Assembly: GCA_031213475.1 (NCBI GenBank)
Contig: JARUPZ010000002.1
Location: forward strand, 14,757,425 to 14,821,424
Reading direction: 5' to 3'
DNA length: 64,000 bases
DNA from: Nereocystis luetkeana
Taxonomy: Eukaryota; Sar; Phaeophyceae; Laminariales; Laminariaceae
The notes beneath the pieces were generated by a model. The model was not told where the DNA came from. It saw only the letters and a program-made list of their open reading frames with translations, and did no database searches. The first letter of the stretch is position 1. Every line of letters starts with the position of its first letter. The position numbers were made by a program, and so were the translations under genes. Positions 22,655 through 33,900 of the stretch are shown here, piece by piece.

Positions 22655-24720
22655 CCCTCATTCCGACAGGTCGTTGATTAATAGCGCGGATCGAATTCAA
22701 GGCGGGTTATGACCCCAACGATGTGCCGTCACTGGTGAGAAGCTATTACGGCGCATTGGCCAGTGCCATACGCGAAGAAATGACTGCCGGGGGCATGGAC
22801 TGCTCGCCCGCAAGAAAGTCGGTTGTAGCCGGCACGCTCCCGGTAGATATCGGAAGCCAAAGACGCGTATTACAACTGTGACATGTGCATGTTCTTCAAA
22901 TTTGGGAAGTCGCGCTATTCGGCACGAGCGAGTTCAGCGTAAACGCTCTGTACTTCCATCAAGACCGACTTTATGTACAGCGGTAAATGGGAAACAGATA
23001 CCAATACACGTGCGTGCGACACACCCGACGAGACGGTGACATTTCAATATCACCATCACATGGTCAGCCCACAGCAGTTGCCCTCCGATAGTGACGCCCA
23101 AAATCGTGGCCAACTCTTCCGATCGTCCACGCTCTCGAGCATCAATATCGGGGGGCAACTTCTCTGGGACGAGCTTGTGACGATGAGTATGGAACATCAC
23201 CATCACGTTGGGTGCAACGCGCGCGAGTGTTGGCGTTTGCTTCCTATTATTGGCGTACACAGCGTCCGCGTTGATTGATGAATGTGCAGAGCGTTCACGC
23301 TCAACCTTCTCATGCTGAACGGTGCGACTGTAGGTTTGACGAATATGCACCTATCACAGAAATAGGAACGGTACGTGGGGACAATGGCTACTTCGAGCAC
23401 GACTCTGGGACTGACTGTAGTTGGACAAACCACAACCACATCCATCCGTGATTTCAACAGACCCAGAGCGAAATAATTGAGTTTAGCGGCAAAACTTACT
23501 GACCATGCCCGAGAGAGGTGTTTGGTGCCCGCCGTGTTCCTATTGATCGATATTTTTGCCGCAGGACACCACTATCATCGTGCGAATACGAACAATTTAT
23601 TGAGGAGCTCAAGAGGTTGCGGGGCAATGAAGAACATGTCCCGTTTCACGTAAACCCCCATTCCGACAGGCCGTCGAAGAGGTTGGGTGTGGGCATTGAA
23701 CCCAAGGTGCGTTCTGATTCCATCGATATGTCGGCACTAGCGAGAAGCTACTGTGACGCATTGGCCTGTGCCGTAGTCGAAGAAATGACCGCCGGGGGCA
23801 TGGACTGCTCGCCTGCAAGACAGTTGGTTGCAGCCGGCACGCTCCGGTAAGGATAGGAAGCCAAAAAAACGTATTATTGTGATAGGTGCATACTTTTCAA
23901 ATTTAGGTAGGGGCATTGCTCGAAATCAGAGAGTTGAGCGAAAAAGCGCTCGGTATCTCCATCAAGGCCGGCATTACGTACAGCGGTAAATGGGAAAGAT
24001 ATGCCAACACGCGCACGCGATGCACCCAACGAGACGATGACAACTCAAAGTCACGATCACATGGTCCGCCCACAGCAGTTGCCCTCCGATATTGATGCCC
24101 GAAAGCATCGCCAACTCTTCCGACCGTCGACGCCCTTGAGCATCAGTATCGGCGGACAACTTCTCTGGAGACGAGTTCGTGACGATGAGTTCAAAATGCC
24201 ACCATCGCGTTGACGTGAATATATACACCAGTACTTGGAAACAAGATGCCAACATACGCGCGCGATGCACCCAACGTGATGGTGACACTTCGAAATCACA
24301 AAATCCCCGTGACGAGCTTGCCCCACAGAGCTTGCTCCTTCGATATTGTGACGCCCAAGAGCGTCTCGGGCGTCAACATCGGGGGGAACCTTCGTTGGGA
24401 CAAGCTTGAAACGGTGATTTTTGAAACATCACCATCACGTTGGGTGCATCGTGAAGGTGTGTTGGTGTCCGCTTTCCACGACTGGTGTGCACAGCGTCCG
24501 CATTGATTGATGGGTGTACAGAGCTTCTTAGTGCACAATCCCCTCCTGCTGAACGGTTTGACACTAGACTTGAAGAATATTCAAGGATCACATGAATAGG
24601 CACAGTACGGACAACCGCTGCTTCGAGCATGACAACGAGACCGTAGCTGAACGACCAAAGCGAGATAGTTGAGTTTGGCAGCCAAACTGGGGGCATCGAA
24701 TATCTTTGTCTACACCCAGC
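22655..24720. repeat. Cluster of degenerate repeated cassettes
   Basis: Two copies of a block with TTCCGACAGGYCGT, GAGAAGCTAYTRYGACGCATT and GGGGGCATGGACTGCTCGCC lie at about 22655-22850 and 23655-23848. Each is followed by a block ending CAGCGGTAAATGGGAAA (about 22980 and 23985). Then come several copies of a palindromic unit with CAGTTGCCCTCCGATA, TCTTCCGAYCGTC and CAACTTCTCTGG (about 23080-23180, 24075-24170, and more divergent at 24300-24410). CATCACCATCACGTTGGGTG words separate the units. It is a repeated, partly coding-derived cassette of unknown origin. Confidence 0.65.
23518..23850 (+). pseudogene. Coding-like fragment in the repeated cassette
   Basis: The plus-strand frame is open for 110 codons and looks protein-like (FIEELKRLRGNEEHVPFHV; SALARSYCDALACAVVEEMT), ending in a stop after a Gly-Thr-Leu-Arg tail. 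Its sister copy near 22655 is frame-broken. I recognise no family. It is probably a decayed mobile-element or host gene fragment. Confidence 0.35.
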
Positions 24721-25634
24721 TCAGCGTTAAGCAGTTTTCGGCATTTAGTATACAATCTCGTGCGCAGGGAAAACTGTGTGCAAATGATAGCAGAATCAAC
24801 CTCTTTGGTCCATAAGAGGGTCGAAAATAATTTTTACAACATCAGAGCGAGAGAAACAACCCAGCGCTGCTGCTGCTAGGTTAAGTCAATAATTGCACAT
24901 GCGTCACCGGGAAAAGAAACTGCGCTGCAAGGGGTTGTAAGCATATGCTACGTATAAACAGCACGCTCAAAGGATGAAGCTTTTTGTCGCACGGCAGACG
25001 GCTCCCCCCAGAGATGGTCAGTGAGCCGCGTACGTGTCTCATTTTATTTTGTCGTGTTACATCACATGGTGGGCTGTTGCGGTATTTCTGGTTTGTTTAT
25101 CTTGGGCTGGGTTAGTGATGGTTTTTGGCGTATTTTGTCCTACCTACCCATTCGCTCAGTGTCGGGGCTGGTCTGGGTAATCGGACTCATTTGTGGCACA
25201 GGACACGTTTCCGGAGTGGTTGCTGGGTTTAGGTGGTTCTTGGCGTATTCCGTGTTATGTTTTCTTCTCGTCTTACCGACCCCCCCCCGCTCGGGAGCTG
25301 GGGGCGATCTGGGTAACATTGCCAACACCGCCTTGGGAACGGGATCGCCTCGTTTTTTGTGTCAACATTGCGCTTTTCCGTTGACACTTTCTCGCCCCAC
25401 CCACATTGCGGGTGGCATGGCGATGGCTTTCGTTGACGAATTATTCCTGCCCCTTCAGGCTAGACCTTCTTTTCTTTCTCTTTGTTGACGTGCCTTGCCG
25501 GCTTCGCTGCTTTGCCGTTCAGAGGTGTGGGAGTGGGTTTTGAGGAGCAGCATCTTCGACTCATGTTCTAGCGCGTGGAATCGGGGTTTCCACGATTTTC
25601 CCGTAAATAATACGGCTCATCAGAGTGGGCTATC
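24721..25634. other. Gene-poor spacer
   Basis: No gene is supported. The right part (25515-25634) matches the 20540-20690 retroelement-like segment. Confidence 0.4.
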
Positions 25635-25885
25635 GTTATGGTACTGCTTTGAATGAGGCTGACAGACCGGTAATTACTTGGGTTCAGGTATTAAGATCTT
25701 ATTTGTAGTACTTGGGAGGCATATCTTAGATGGAAAACCAGGGGTTTTCCCAGCGAGGCACGAGCTTAGCTCTCAGTCTCCGCGTGCACGAAAGGAGGAA
25801 AGCTGCTCTTCTTCTACCTCTAAGCAAACAACACACGCGAGTATCAACGAGTACCGACTTAATCGGCAAGTCTGTTCAGGGGTAA
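25635..25885 (+). repeat. Solo LTR-like repeat, copy 1
   Basis: About 250 bp in the same orientation as 40836-41095. They share GTTATGRTACTGCTTTG at the left end, TTTGTAGTACTTGG, GTATCTTAGRTGGAAAACCA, GAGTACCRACT and CTGTYCAGGG. A purine tract (GTGGGAGTGGG) lies about 100 bp upstream of this copy only. Confidence 0.6.
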
Positions 25886-26679
25886 AAAGTGTCCCGAGCT
25901 TGATCTTAGCAGGGCCCCAAAAGGGCCTTAAACCCTGACACTAACTACAGAAAAAAAGTGTCCAACACTGATTCCAAGTAGATGGTCCCTAAACAAAATG
26001 GTGCAGTGCTTGAGCGTATTTTAGACGCCTGACCCTAAGAGCGGAAGTACATCCTGGGCGAGGATTACCGATACCACTCTGGCCTGGAATATAGTCTGCG
26101 TTTGATATTCACATCAAGAGCCTAAACGGGTTTTGTATCGCCGACCAGGGTGGTTCTTACATCGAATGGTCGGGGGAGGCGCAGTAAGAACACTGAATGA
26201 AACGTTCCGACGGATCGAAAACCGAAAATATGTCTGCATCATATCATATGTATCACTTAGAGTTTTCGTCCGTGCATCGATATCCGTGATGACTTCGACT
26301 ATGGTTCAATATCCCCCCCCCGAGGTCGCGATATTCTGCCGGTTGGCACAAAAAAGACTATATACGAGGTACTACTCAGTGCTCATGCCAGATTCAGGCA
26401 CAAAATACTACTGCTGTGGTTCAGCATGTTAGTGGCTATTCCCAGAATTTAATAAATGGTTGGGGTGCATACGTTCAGCTTTATTTGACTGAATCAAAAG
26501 CGTGGGCCTATGCCTTTGAAAAATGCAAATTCATGCGTCTACTATGCTCTCGATCATGACTAGAGGTACCTAATTTTTGCTCTTGTGATATGGCTTCCCT
26601 TCTTCCTTAAAGGGTGTTCAACTCACCAACGAGGCATTCTAACTGCTACAAACGCCACAATCAACCAAGCAATGAATCC

Positions 26680-26710
<31 letters not shown>

Positions 26711-27504
26711 TATCAATCACTGCTGTTGAATTTATCACGCAAGGTGATTCACCAAAGTCAATCGCTGGTCCGGCGGTACGCAAATTGGCGATGTGCTCAA
26801 CGAATGCACCACCCCGACCCCGACGCCCCACGTTTCGTCGCCAACCCCAGGCTTTGCTTCTCGCGCCTCACGATGTGTCAGGTGGCTCTCTCCGGGAGAG
26901 AAGATCTGCTGCAGATCCTTACATACATAGGCTCCAACTTTATTCCTACCAAAAATGTAAGCCTGCCTGTCTCTAGTTTGTTGTGACCTTTCATGCCGAC
27001 GGGCTGGATGGAATGGCGGTGAGTTGTTGATGTGCGCCCCCCTCCACAACGGCAACTCCGATGACACACATCAACCGAAGAGCAACAGCAACAACAACAA
27101 ATCGGTTGTTGCCTCTAAAGCCAGCCCCACTTGTGCTCAAAAATACGATGATGCGCCTGCCTGTACCCCGTTCAGACCAAAACGAAGCGTCTCGCCACCA
27201 TTATTTATCGGGCGAATCCTATCGTGGTCGCCCGAACACACCTTACGAAAAAATAGCCACAAAAAAACTGTTCATCTTCATGCGGCCCAGCATACGGCAC
27301 TTGCTCCTGGCTATGAGGCTATTATGAGTAGATAGCTCAATGAACCCCCGAACTAAACTTGTTGTTGAATATATAAAGATCTACACCCCCGAGAAAATAT
27401 GTACTTCGTCTCGCTTTTGATGGCTGCACGGGCAATGGCAACAGACTTAAGAGGTGAGTATTTGTTTCTTTGTTGTTCATCCCATTTAATGGTCGTCGCC
27501 CTTC
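25886..27504. other. Spacer downstream of the receptor gene
   Basis: Contains a (TCAA)n microsatellite at about 26678-26716 and a minus-strand open piece (about 26740-26970, including QAYIFGRNKVGAYVCKDLQQ) that could be a stray exon. It has no family similarity and is not needed by a neighbouring gene. Confidence 0.35.
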
Positions 27505-27668
27505 TTGCTCCTTCTCCCTCCTATTAATAGTCGTAACTCAGATCCGGGGTCAACATCTCACGCTCTCCTCGCGCCTCCTCCACTACTGGTGCCCCTTGCA
27601 TTTGTTTTATCGCTGGAACGTTTCAGCACTTTTCGTCCTCTCGTTGACTCGCGTCGAATCGTGCGCAA
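27505..27668. repeat. Direct repeat next to the receptor stop codon, copy 1
   Basis: Shares CGTAACTCAGATCCGGGGTC, TTTATCGC...TTTCAGC and TCGTYGACTCGCRTCGAATY with 44455-44618. It lies within about 10 bases of the stop at 27675, so it may supply the 3' UTR or polyadenylation region. Confidence 0.65.
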
Positions 27669-27674
27669 GTGGTC

Positions 27675-27971
27675 TCACGAGTATCCCTCCACGCGGAGGT
27701 TAAGCCCGGCGCTGACCGTCACGCTGTTGACCACCACCTCTAAAAACCTGTTTTCCTTCGCCTGAAGGTTGTGCACGACAAATTTAGCGGACCTGCGCCA
27801 ATTTTTTGTCGCTGCTGCTGTCAAGCTGCTCGCCCCGCTGCCCGCCCTCTCCTTGCGTGCTTTTTTTTCTGCGTCTTCGGCCGCCATGGCCGACACGGTT
27901 GTCTTCAACAGGTTCACCATTTTATCCGTCGCCGCGCACATTCGAATGAAGTAGAAGTCCGCGCCTAACTC
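27675..27971 (-). CDS. Receptor exon 10: end of vWA and C-terminal tail
   Basis: The acceptor CTCTCTCCGCAG is excellent. The exon starts ELGADFYFIRMCAATDKMVN, which matches the final strand and helix of vwkA-type vWA domains, then a Lys/Ala-rich linker and a second conserved-looking block (AKFVVHNLQAKENRFLEVVV). The stop TGA overlaps a possible donor (TC/GTGAGA), so termination here is likely but not certain. Confidence 0.7.
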   Translation of the reverse strand, partial: ELGADFYFIRMCAATDKMVNLLKTTVSAMAAEDAEKKARKERAGSGASSLTAAATKNWRRSAKFVVHNLQAKENRFLEVVVNSVTVSAGLNLRVEGYS

Positions 27972-30900
27972 CTGCGGAGAGAGGAGATACACAAATGTTG
28001 AAAATGAATTCGAAGGCGACGGCAAAGAGGTCGTTAGCGTCGCCCACGTCAGCTAGATCGCAATGGCGAGCCTCTATCACTCAGCAGGTCCGTTAATCAC
28101 AAACAATAATGAAAGTATGACACGGTGTGGCCAGCACCATGTGGCCGCTCCGTTCCACCCACCTTCGAAAAAAGGAAGGGGCGGGTGGGCGGGAAAAACC
28201 ACAACAACACTAGGCCTAGCTTCTAGGTCTATCAATCGGCGGCGAGCAGTGCCGTGCTCTACTCGTGCACCTATCACGAGAAGCTAAGAGGGGGCACGAG
28301 GCGAGTATGGTTGTTCTTCTCTTTTCTCTGCCTCTCAACATATTGAGCCATTTAGTTTCCGTCGGTAGAGCCCATGCCTATAAATAATTCGTTCCGTCGG
28401 TTGTGAACAAAACAGGCATCTCACATGAACTTAGAGATACTGCACATTTCCCGTTTCCCCACAAACTCGAACGGTGTATAAGATGGGGGGGTCGATATTA
28501 AAACGCGATTTTTCCGAGGACCCCTTCGCTCGAGAAGCTCTATTTATACCTCATCCAAAAACTCAATCTAGAGAGGAATGAAATGACACCGGAGTGGACA
28601 ATCCCAAAAAGGGTAGGTATATTAAAGACACAAAACTGATGGATTTTCAGCGATATTGGGTGCATAGTTCTCGCGATTCGACGCGAGTCGACGAGGGAAG
28701 GAATGGCCGAAGATCATTTCGCGATCAAAACGAAGGCGAGAATCGTAGTCGGCAGGAGGGAGGAGAGCCTGATGCTATGTCACCCCGGATCTGAGCTACG
28801 ACTGCTACAGTCAATAGGAGGGAGAGATGAAAGAAGGGCGAAGATAATGAACGGGAGGAGCAAAGCAAAACAAAAAAGCTTCTTCAGCTGAGGAGCCTTG
28901 TCGGTCTGGGCATAAATATCAGAACCGTTTGGCCTTCATATTGATGTACAAATGGCTCTCATGTTTACTCCCGGAGTGCCATAAGGCATGCGCTATCGCA
29001 GCATGAGTTGAAGGGATGTGTGTAGGTCACAAGTCCGCGCATACCTCCTTTCTTCCCGCCGGAGAGTGATTTTTAAAAAAATAATGACAACAAGGGGTGA
29101 CGGCAATGAGACGATACGCTCAAAATGTAGCAGGTACCAGGCACGCCGGTGACTTGTTTTTGCTTTTTCAGAATCCTCTGCATGGGGCGGGAAAAAATAA
29201 GAGCTTGAGCTCACCACACTTCCACGTCTGTCGTCACGTGTCATTTTTTTTAGCTCGGGTTATATATGTAGAACACAATATTAACGTTGCTGCCGTGGTG
29301 TCGGCAACCTTCATTTTTTCCGGCGTATCGGTTGGGTCACAATTAGGACTGACCCCGAAACGCGCAATAGGTGGCGCCCAATCAGGCCCAGTGGGGCGCT
29401 AGTGCAGAGGCCGGAGGGGGGGGGGGGGGAGGGTGTACTCGATAGGAGAGATTAACTCGATCTCATGCATGGCCGTGGTCGTATGACCATAGACCCTCGC
29501 ATCCCTACAATGCCGGGACGGAGCATATCGGGTTTTCACCAACCAGGCAGACATTGCTGGCACCAAGCGCGAAGCGCCGTGAGGTGTCTGGCGAGTCGCA
29601 TGAAGGGTGAGCTGCATCCTACTAAGAACCGCTTTTGAGGGGGGGGGCGTACTCATTTGTTGCTTGCCTTAGTATTTTGACTATTGACCACGTATCCCCT
29701 ACGAGGAAGAGCTCCGTTCCTATTCCTACTAGAGATACCTCCAACCATTGCATTGGGCGCTGACTACGTTGTTTCCATATATTACACATAAACTGTGCTA
29801 GTCTTGTCCCCTTCCTGTTTCGCCGCCTGTGGCCACCATCTATCTCCTAGGATAGCGATCGTTTTCTCGCAACTACCTAGTGTACCAAACTCCGCCATGC
29901 CACACTTGTCTATTTTTAATCGTTACAGTACCGTTGATAGATTTGGGCTGGGTTTCAAGCGAAGACTGGCGTTGAACTCCGCGGTCGCTAGCCTTGTGGT
30001 AAAGGGAGTGAGTTTGAGGGCAGAGCGACGAAGGCCCTCGAGGTTGGCGTCCGATTAGGGGAGCGTACCTGAGAGACATCAAAACGGAAAGCCTTTACGA
30101 AGCCAACCCAAGCCAACACCTAGCACGAAGGAAGCATGGTCTCGCTGAGGATACATGCGCCAGTAATTTTAGCGCGATTCACGTCGGGATCAAGGCTACT
30201 ACGTACAAGGTCCGTACGTAGCTGACTGAAGTCAGCGCGAAATATATATGTAGCGTTGCCGTGGCCCTTGATTTGTTTTTTGCCTGTGACTCTGGGTTCT
30301 TAGCGTTCGTTTCCAATCAGTGTTGTACTAAAAACACTGGGTCCACGAACAACGTTGCCGACGTTTTCTGGGGCCTTTCTTGGGTTAATGTCTCAAGGCA
30401 TTCGATGGGCCATGAGTAACCGTGAACGCGTTTAATGCCGGAAAATGTTGCGGCCCGCCTATGGGTGCAGAGGTGAAAGTGGAGCTAAACGTAGCTTGGA
30501 GTCGAGGGTTACGCAGCAGATGTCACCGATTGGCCCATTATTCTAACGTGGTACCGAAACGGTCATTACCAGCGCGGAGAAACAAGCCAACTGGGTGGGA
30601 ACATTCGGCAACTGTGTCTTTGTACGGGGCAACCAGAACCTGCGGGCAGGCTCGCTCATCGAACACCTGACGAAGGGTGGTTGTCATGATCGACGTGAAA
30701 GAAAAACGCGGTTTTCTTGCCTGAAAACGGCGGTAGTGGAGCGGGCATATTTCGACACATTTTGCAAGCACTGTGGTTGCGAAAGGGGCCATCAAGGAGC
30801 GACCGCGACCCACTTGCTACCCATTCGTATCGTCTTTGTTTTTACCCGCCAGTGCCGCCGCGCTGGCAGTTGGTCGGGTATCGGCATGCCAGAGCTCTGG

Positions 30901-33900
30901 GTGTGCCATATCGAACCTTGCAGTTTTTGCTTTGAACGCAAGAACTTTAGGATTGTGCGGGTGTAACTACAGAGTTCAAGCTTGCAAACAATGCTACACC
31001 TCGTCAAGAATTCATGAACGAATTGTAGCCGAGAGGTCAATCAATGCTCAATGCCGAATGGAGAGAGAGATACAGAAAACGAGTTAATGTTGTCCAATCC
31101 GCTCAACTTCCAAGACTAGGTACAGTAGTACACAACATCCACTCGCCATCTAATTTCGCACCGTGCAAACCCCCTTCTGCCTTGTTCGTACGTCCCAAAA
31201 AGAAAACGCCGACCCCGCGAGTCGTTTGGGGTATATGGAAAGCATTGACGGAATTGCGGCGTTGTTGTGTTTTTGTTTTTGCGTTTTAGCCGAAATCGAT
31301 ACCCGCGGTCTGCTACGGAGCTCACCTGCAAGTTGCGGATCACTCTCGCCGGGTCCACACCCTTCGGGCAACCCTTGGGGTACGCGTCATGGACGTTGTG
31401 GTAATTGCGTCCGTGGCACGGGGCGTCGGCGAACAGGATGCATAGGCGCACGGGGCTGCGCCACGACAACTCAGTGGCGTGCTTCAACCCTCCGGCAATA
31501 TCGGCTACGTAACCAGACCCTTACAAGTGAAACGCACGCAGTAAGAGGAAGAGGGAGGTTCTCAGGGACGGGGGGGGGGGGGGGGGAGGGTGTACTCGAT
31601 AGGAGAGATTAACTCGATCTCATGCATGGCCGTAGTCGTATGACCATAGACCCTCGCATCCCTACAATGCCCGGGCGGAGCATGTCGGGTTTTTCACCAA
31701 CCAGGCAGACATTGCTTGCACCAAGCGCGAAGCGCCGTGAGGTGTCTGGCGAGTTGCATGAAGGGTGAGCTGCATCCTACTAAGAACCGTCTGTGAGGCG
31801 GACTTGCATATGGATGGCAGCTTCAATGAGTTAATTTAATTTCCGGTGTAGTCACTTCCAGAGACAGCAAAAAAGGGGGGGGGTGTACTCATTGTGATGC
31901 ATGGCCGTAGCCGTATGATCATAGACCCTCGCATCCCTGCAATACCGGGACGGAGCGCGCCGGTTTTCCCCGACCAGGCAGACATTGCTTGCACCAAGCG
32001 CGAAGCGCCGTGAGGTGTTGGGCGAGTCGCATGAAGGGTGAGCTGCATCCTACTAAGAACCGCTTTAGAGGCGGATTTTCTTCCATATGGGTAACAGCAT
32101 CAATGAATTGATTCAATTTCTGGTGAGGGCACTTCCAGAGACGGTGCTGGGTGTACTATGCGACTGCCTCGTGGGTGCCTCACTATATACACACTACGTG
32201 ATACGACCACCCCCCTCGTGCGGAGTGGGGGGGGGGGGGGGAGCACGTAAAAAAACACAATCCGACACCCCACTACGTACCCATCCATCTTCGAGGCCCA
32301 GACACGGAGGAAGGGGGGTATACGAAAACCAAGAAAAAAAAACACTTGAAAAACGCCGTATTCTCGTAAATTCGACCAGGAAAACCCACCTGCTCTGGTT
32401 CTATTAAAAGTTTCACCATAGTTATGACTAATGTAGGAGTATTTTGTGTTGTTGTATTTCTCTTTTTGTGGTGCACCTCTGTTGGATTTCGGCCGTCGCC
32501 ATCGTTGGTTTGGTGCCTTCCGGTCCAAACGGCACGAATTCCAGCAGTGGGGTGCGCTGGGCAGCTACTGTAGCCAGCCAGCGGCTGTGCACGTGACAGG
32601 TTGTGTACAGCAAAACCTGTCTGGTGGCGAGCGCTCGTGGTCAATGATACGTTTCGTGTTGCTCCATTTAGGGAAAAAAACGTGCGCAATGGAAGTCGTT
32701 GCTAGTGGCATGATCGCGGGGGGGGGGGGGGGGGCGTCTCTACGCGTGGAGAGGTCGGATCGAGGTCACCAGTGAGAGCGGTACTAGAGGAGCGATGCGG
32801 CCTGCCATCACGTAACTGCGCTTGAATCTCTTCTGGGAGCAACTTTGAGCGTGCTGTTCCAGGAGAGATCTGCCGCAACAATCGATTCCAAAACCGAGTG
32901 CGGCGCGGCATGCGCCTCCACAACCACTACTATGGCAAATGCTTGTCGTGTTTGGGCTCTATAAAGCAAACCACGGGGCGGCAGGGTCTCAAGCAGACAA
33001 CAACACGACGATGAACTCTGCGAACACCCCACACGCGCGAAGAAGCCACCAGCACAAACTAGCTCGACGACTATAAGGGTCTTCTTCCACAAGATCTAAG
33101 GCCATCTCAAACTTGCCAACCGCCTTCGTACCATGCGCGATATTAGCACCTTGCCTTCTCCGAGAGAAGCAGTGGTGGCCTGCAGTGCTCAACGGATACG
33201 CTTGCATCTGGACATTTGGTGAGGCGTCACATCTCGCGCGGGGTACACAAAGAGACGAGCGCAAGCCCCCGGGCGTGCGTTTCGTACCTCCTCCTGCCTT
33301 GATTTCTCTCAACTTCTTCTCGAGTTGGGGAAGCTCCTCCTCCGAGTGGAAGTCGTAGGGACCCTCGTATTGTTTCACCCGGCCGCCGTAATCGCGATAG
33401 CTGTTGCAAGGTGACGGCGTGCAACGAAGCGGTGATAAATATACACGTGGTGTGGGGCTACCGGCGACGCGCGAGAGAGAGAGCGTACGAAGCAGCTTGC
33501 AGAGTTGAGTATCAACCACTTAATCGGTCGGACTCACAGCTGGCGTATTTGTAATCTTTCAATAGAAAAAAAATGTAGCAGTCAAAATCGGTGTCAAACC
33601 AAGCTGGTGTATAACGAAAATGAAAGATGTCTGTCTGCTTATATACGTATCGTGAAGCGGTATTTTTATCGATTGCTTGGATCGACACACGGACAAACCC
33701 GGAACTTTTACGTGTGGTCCATCCACTACAATACGTGACACTGCTCGATGAGATCCTTTTTGGGGCCAGGTTCGTTATTGTTTTGCCAGGCAGGGTGTTG
33801 TCCCACTTTTATTTTTCTTCTGACGGTTGATTTTACCGGAGCAACTACTCTCAGCAACGAGGTGCCGCGTCGATCGCCATAAAGTCAACGTGAGGGTAAG

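Noticed and set aside
30538..30966. Open frames on both strands in receptor intron 9
   Set aside because: No family similarity and no need: 31326 to 27971 joins in phase and in the expected vWA order.
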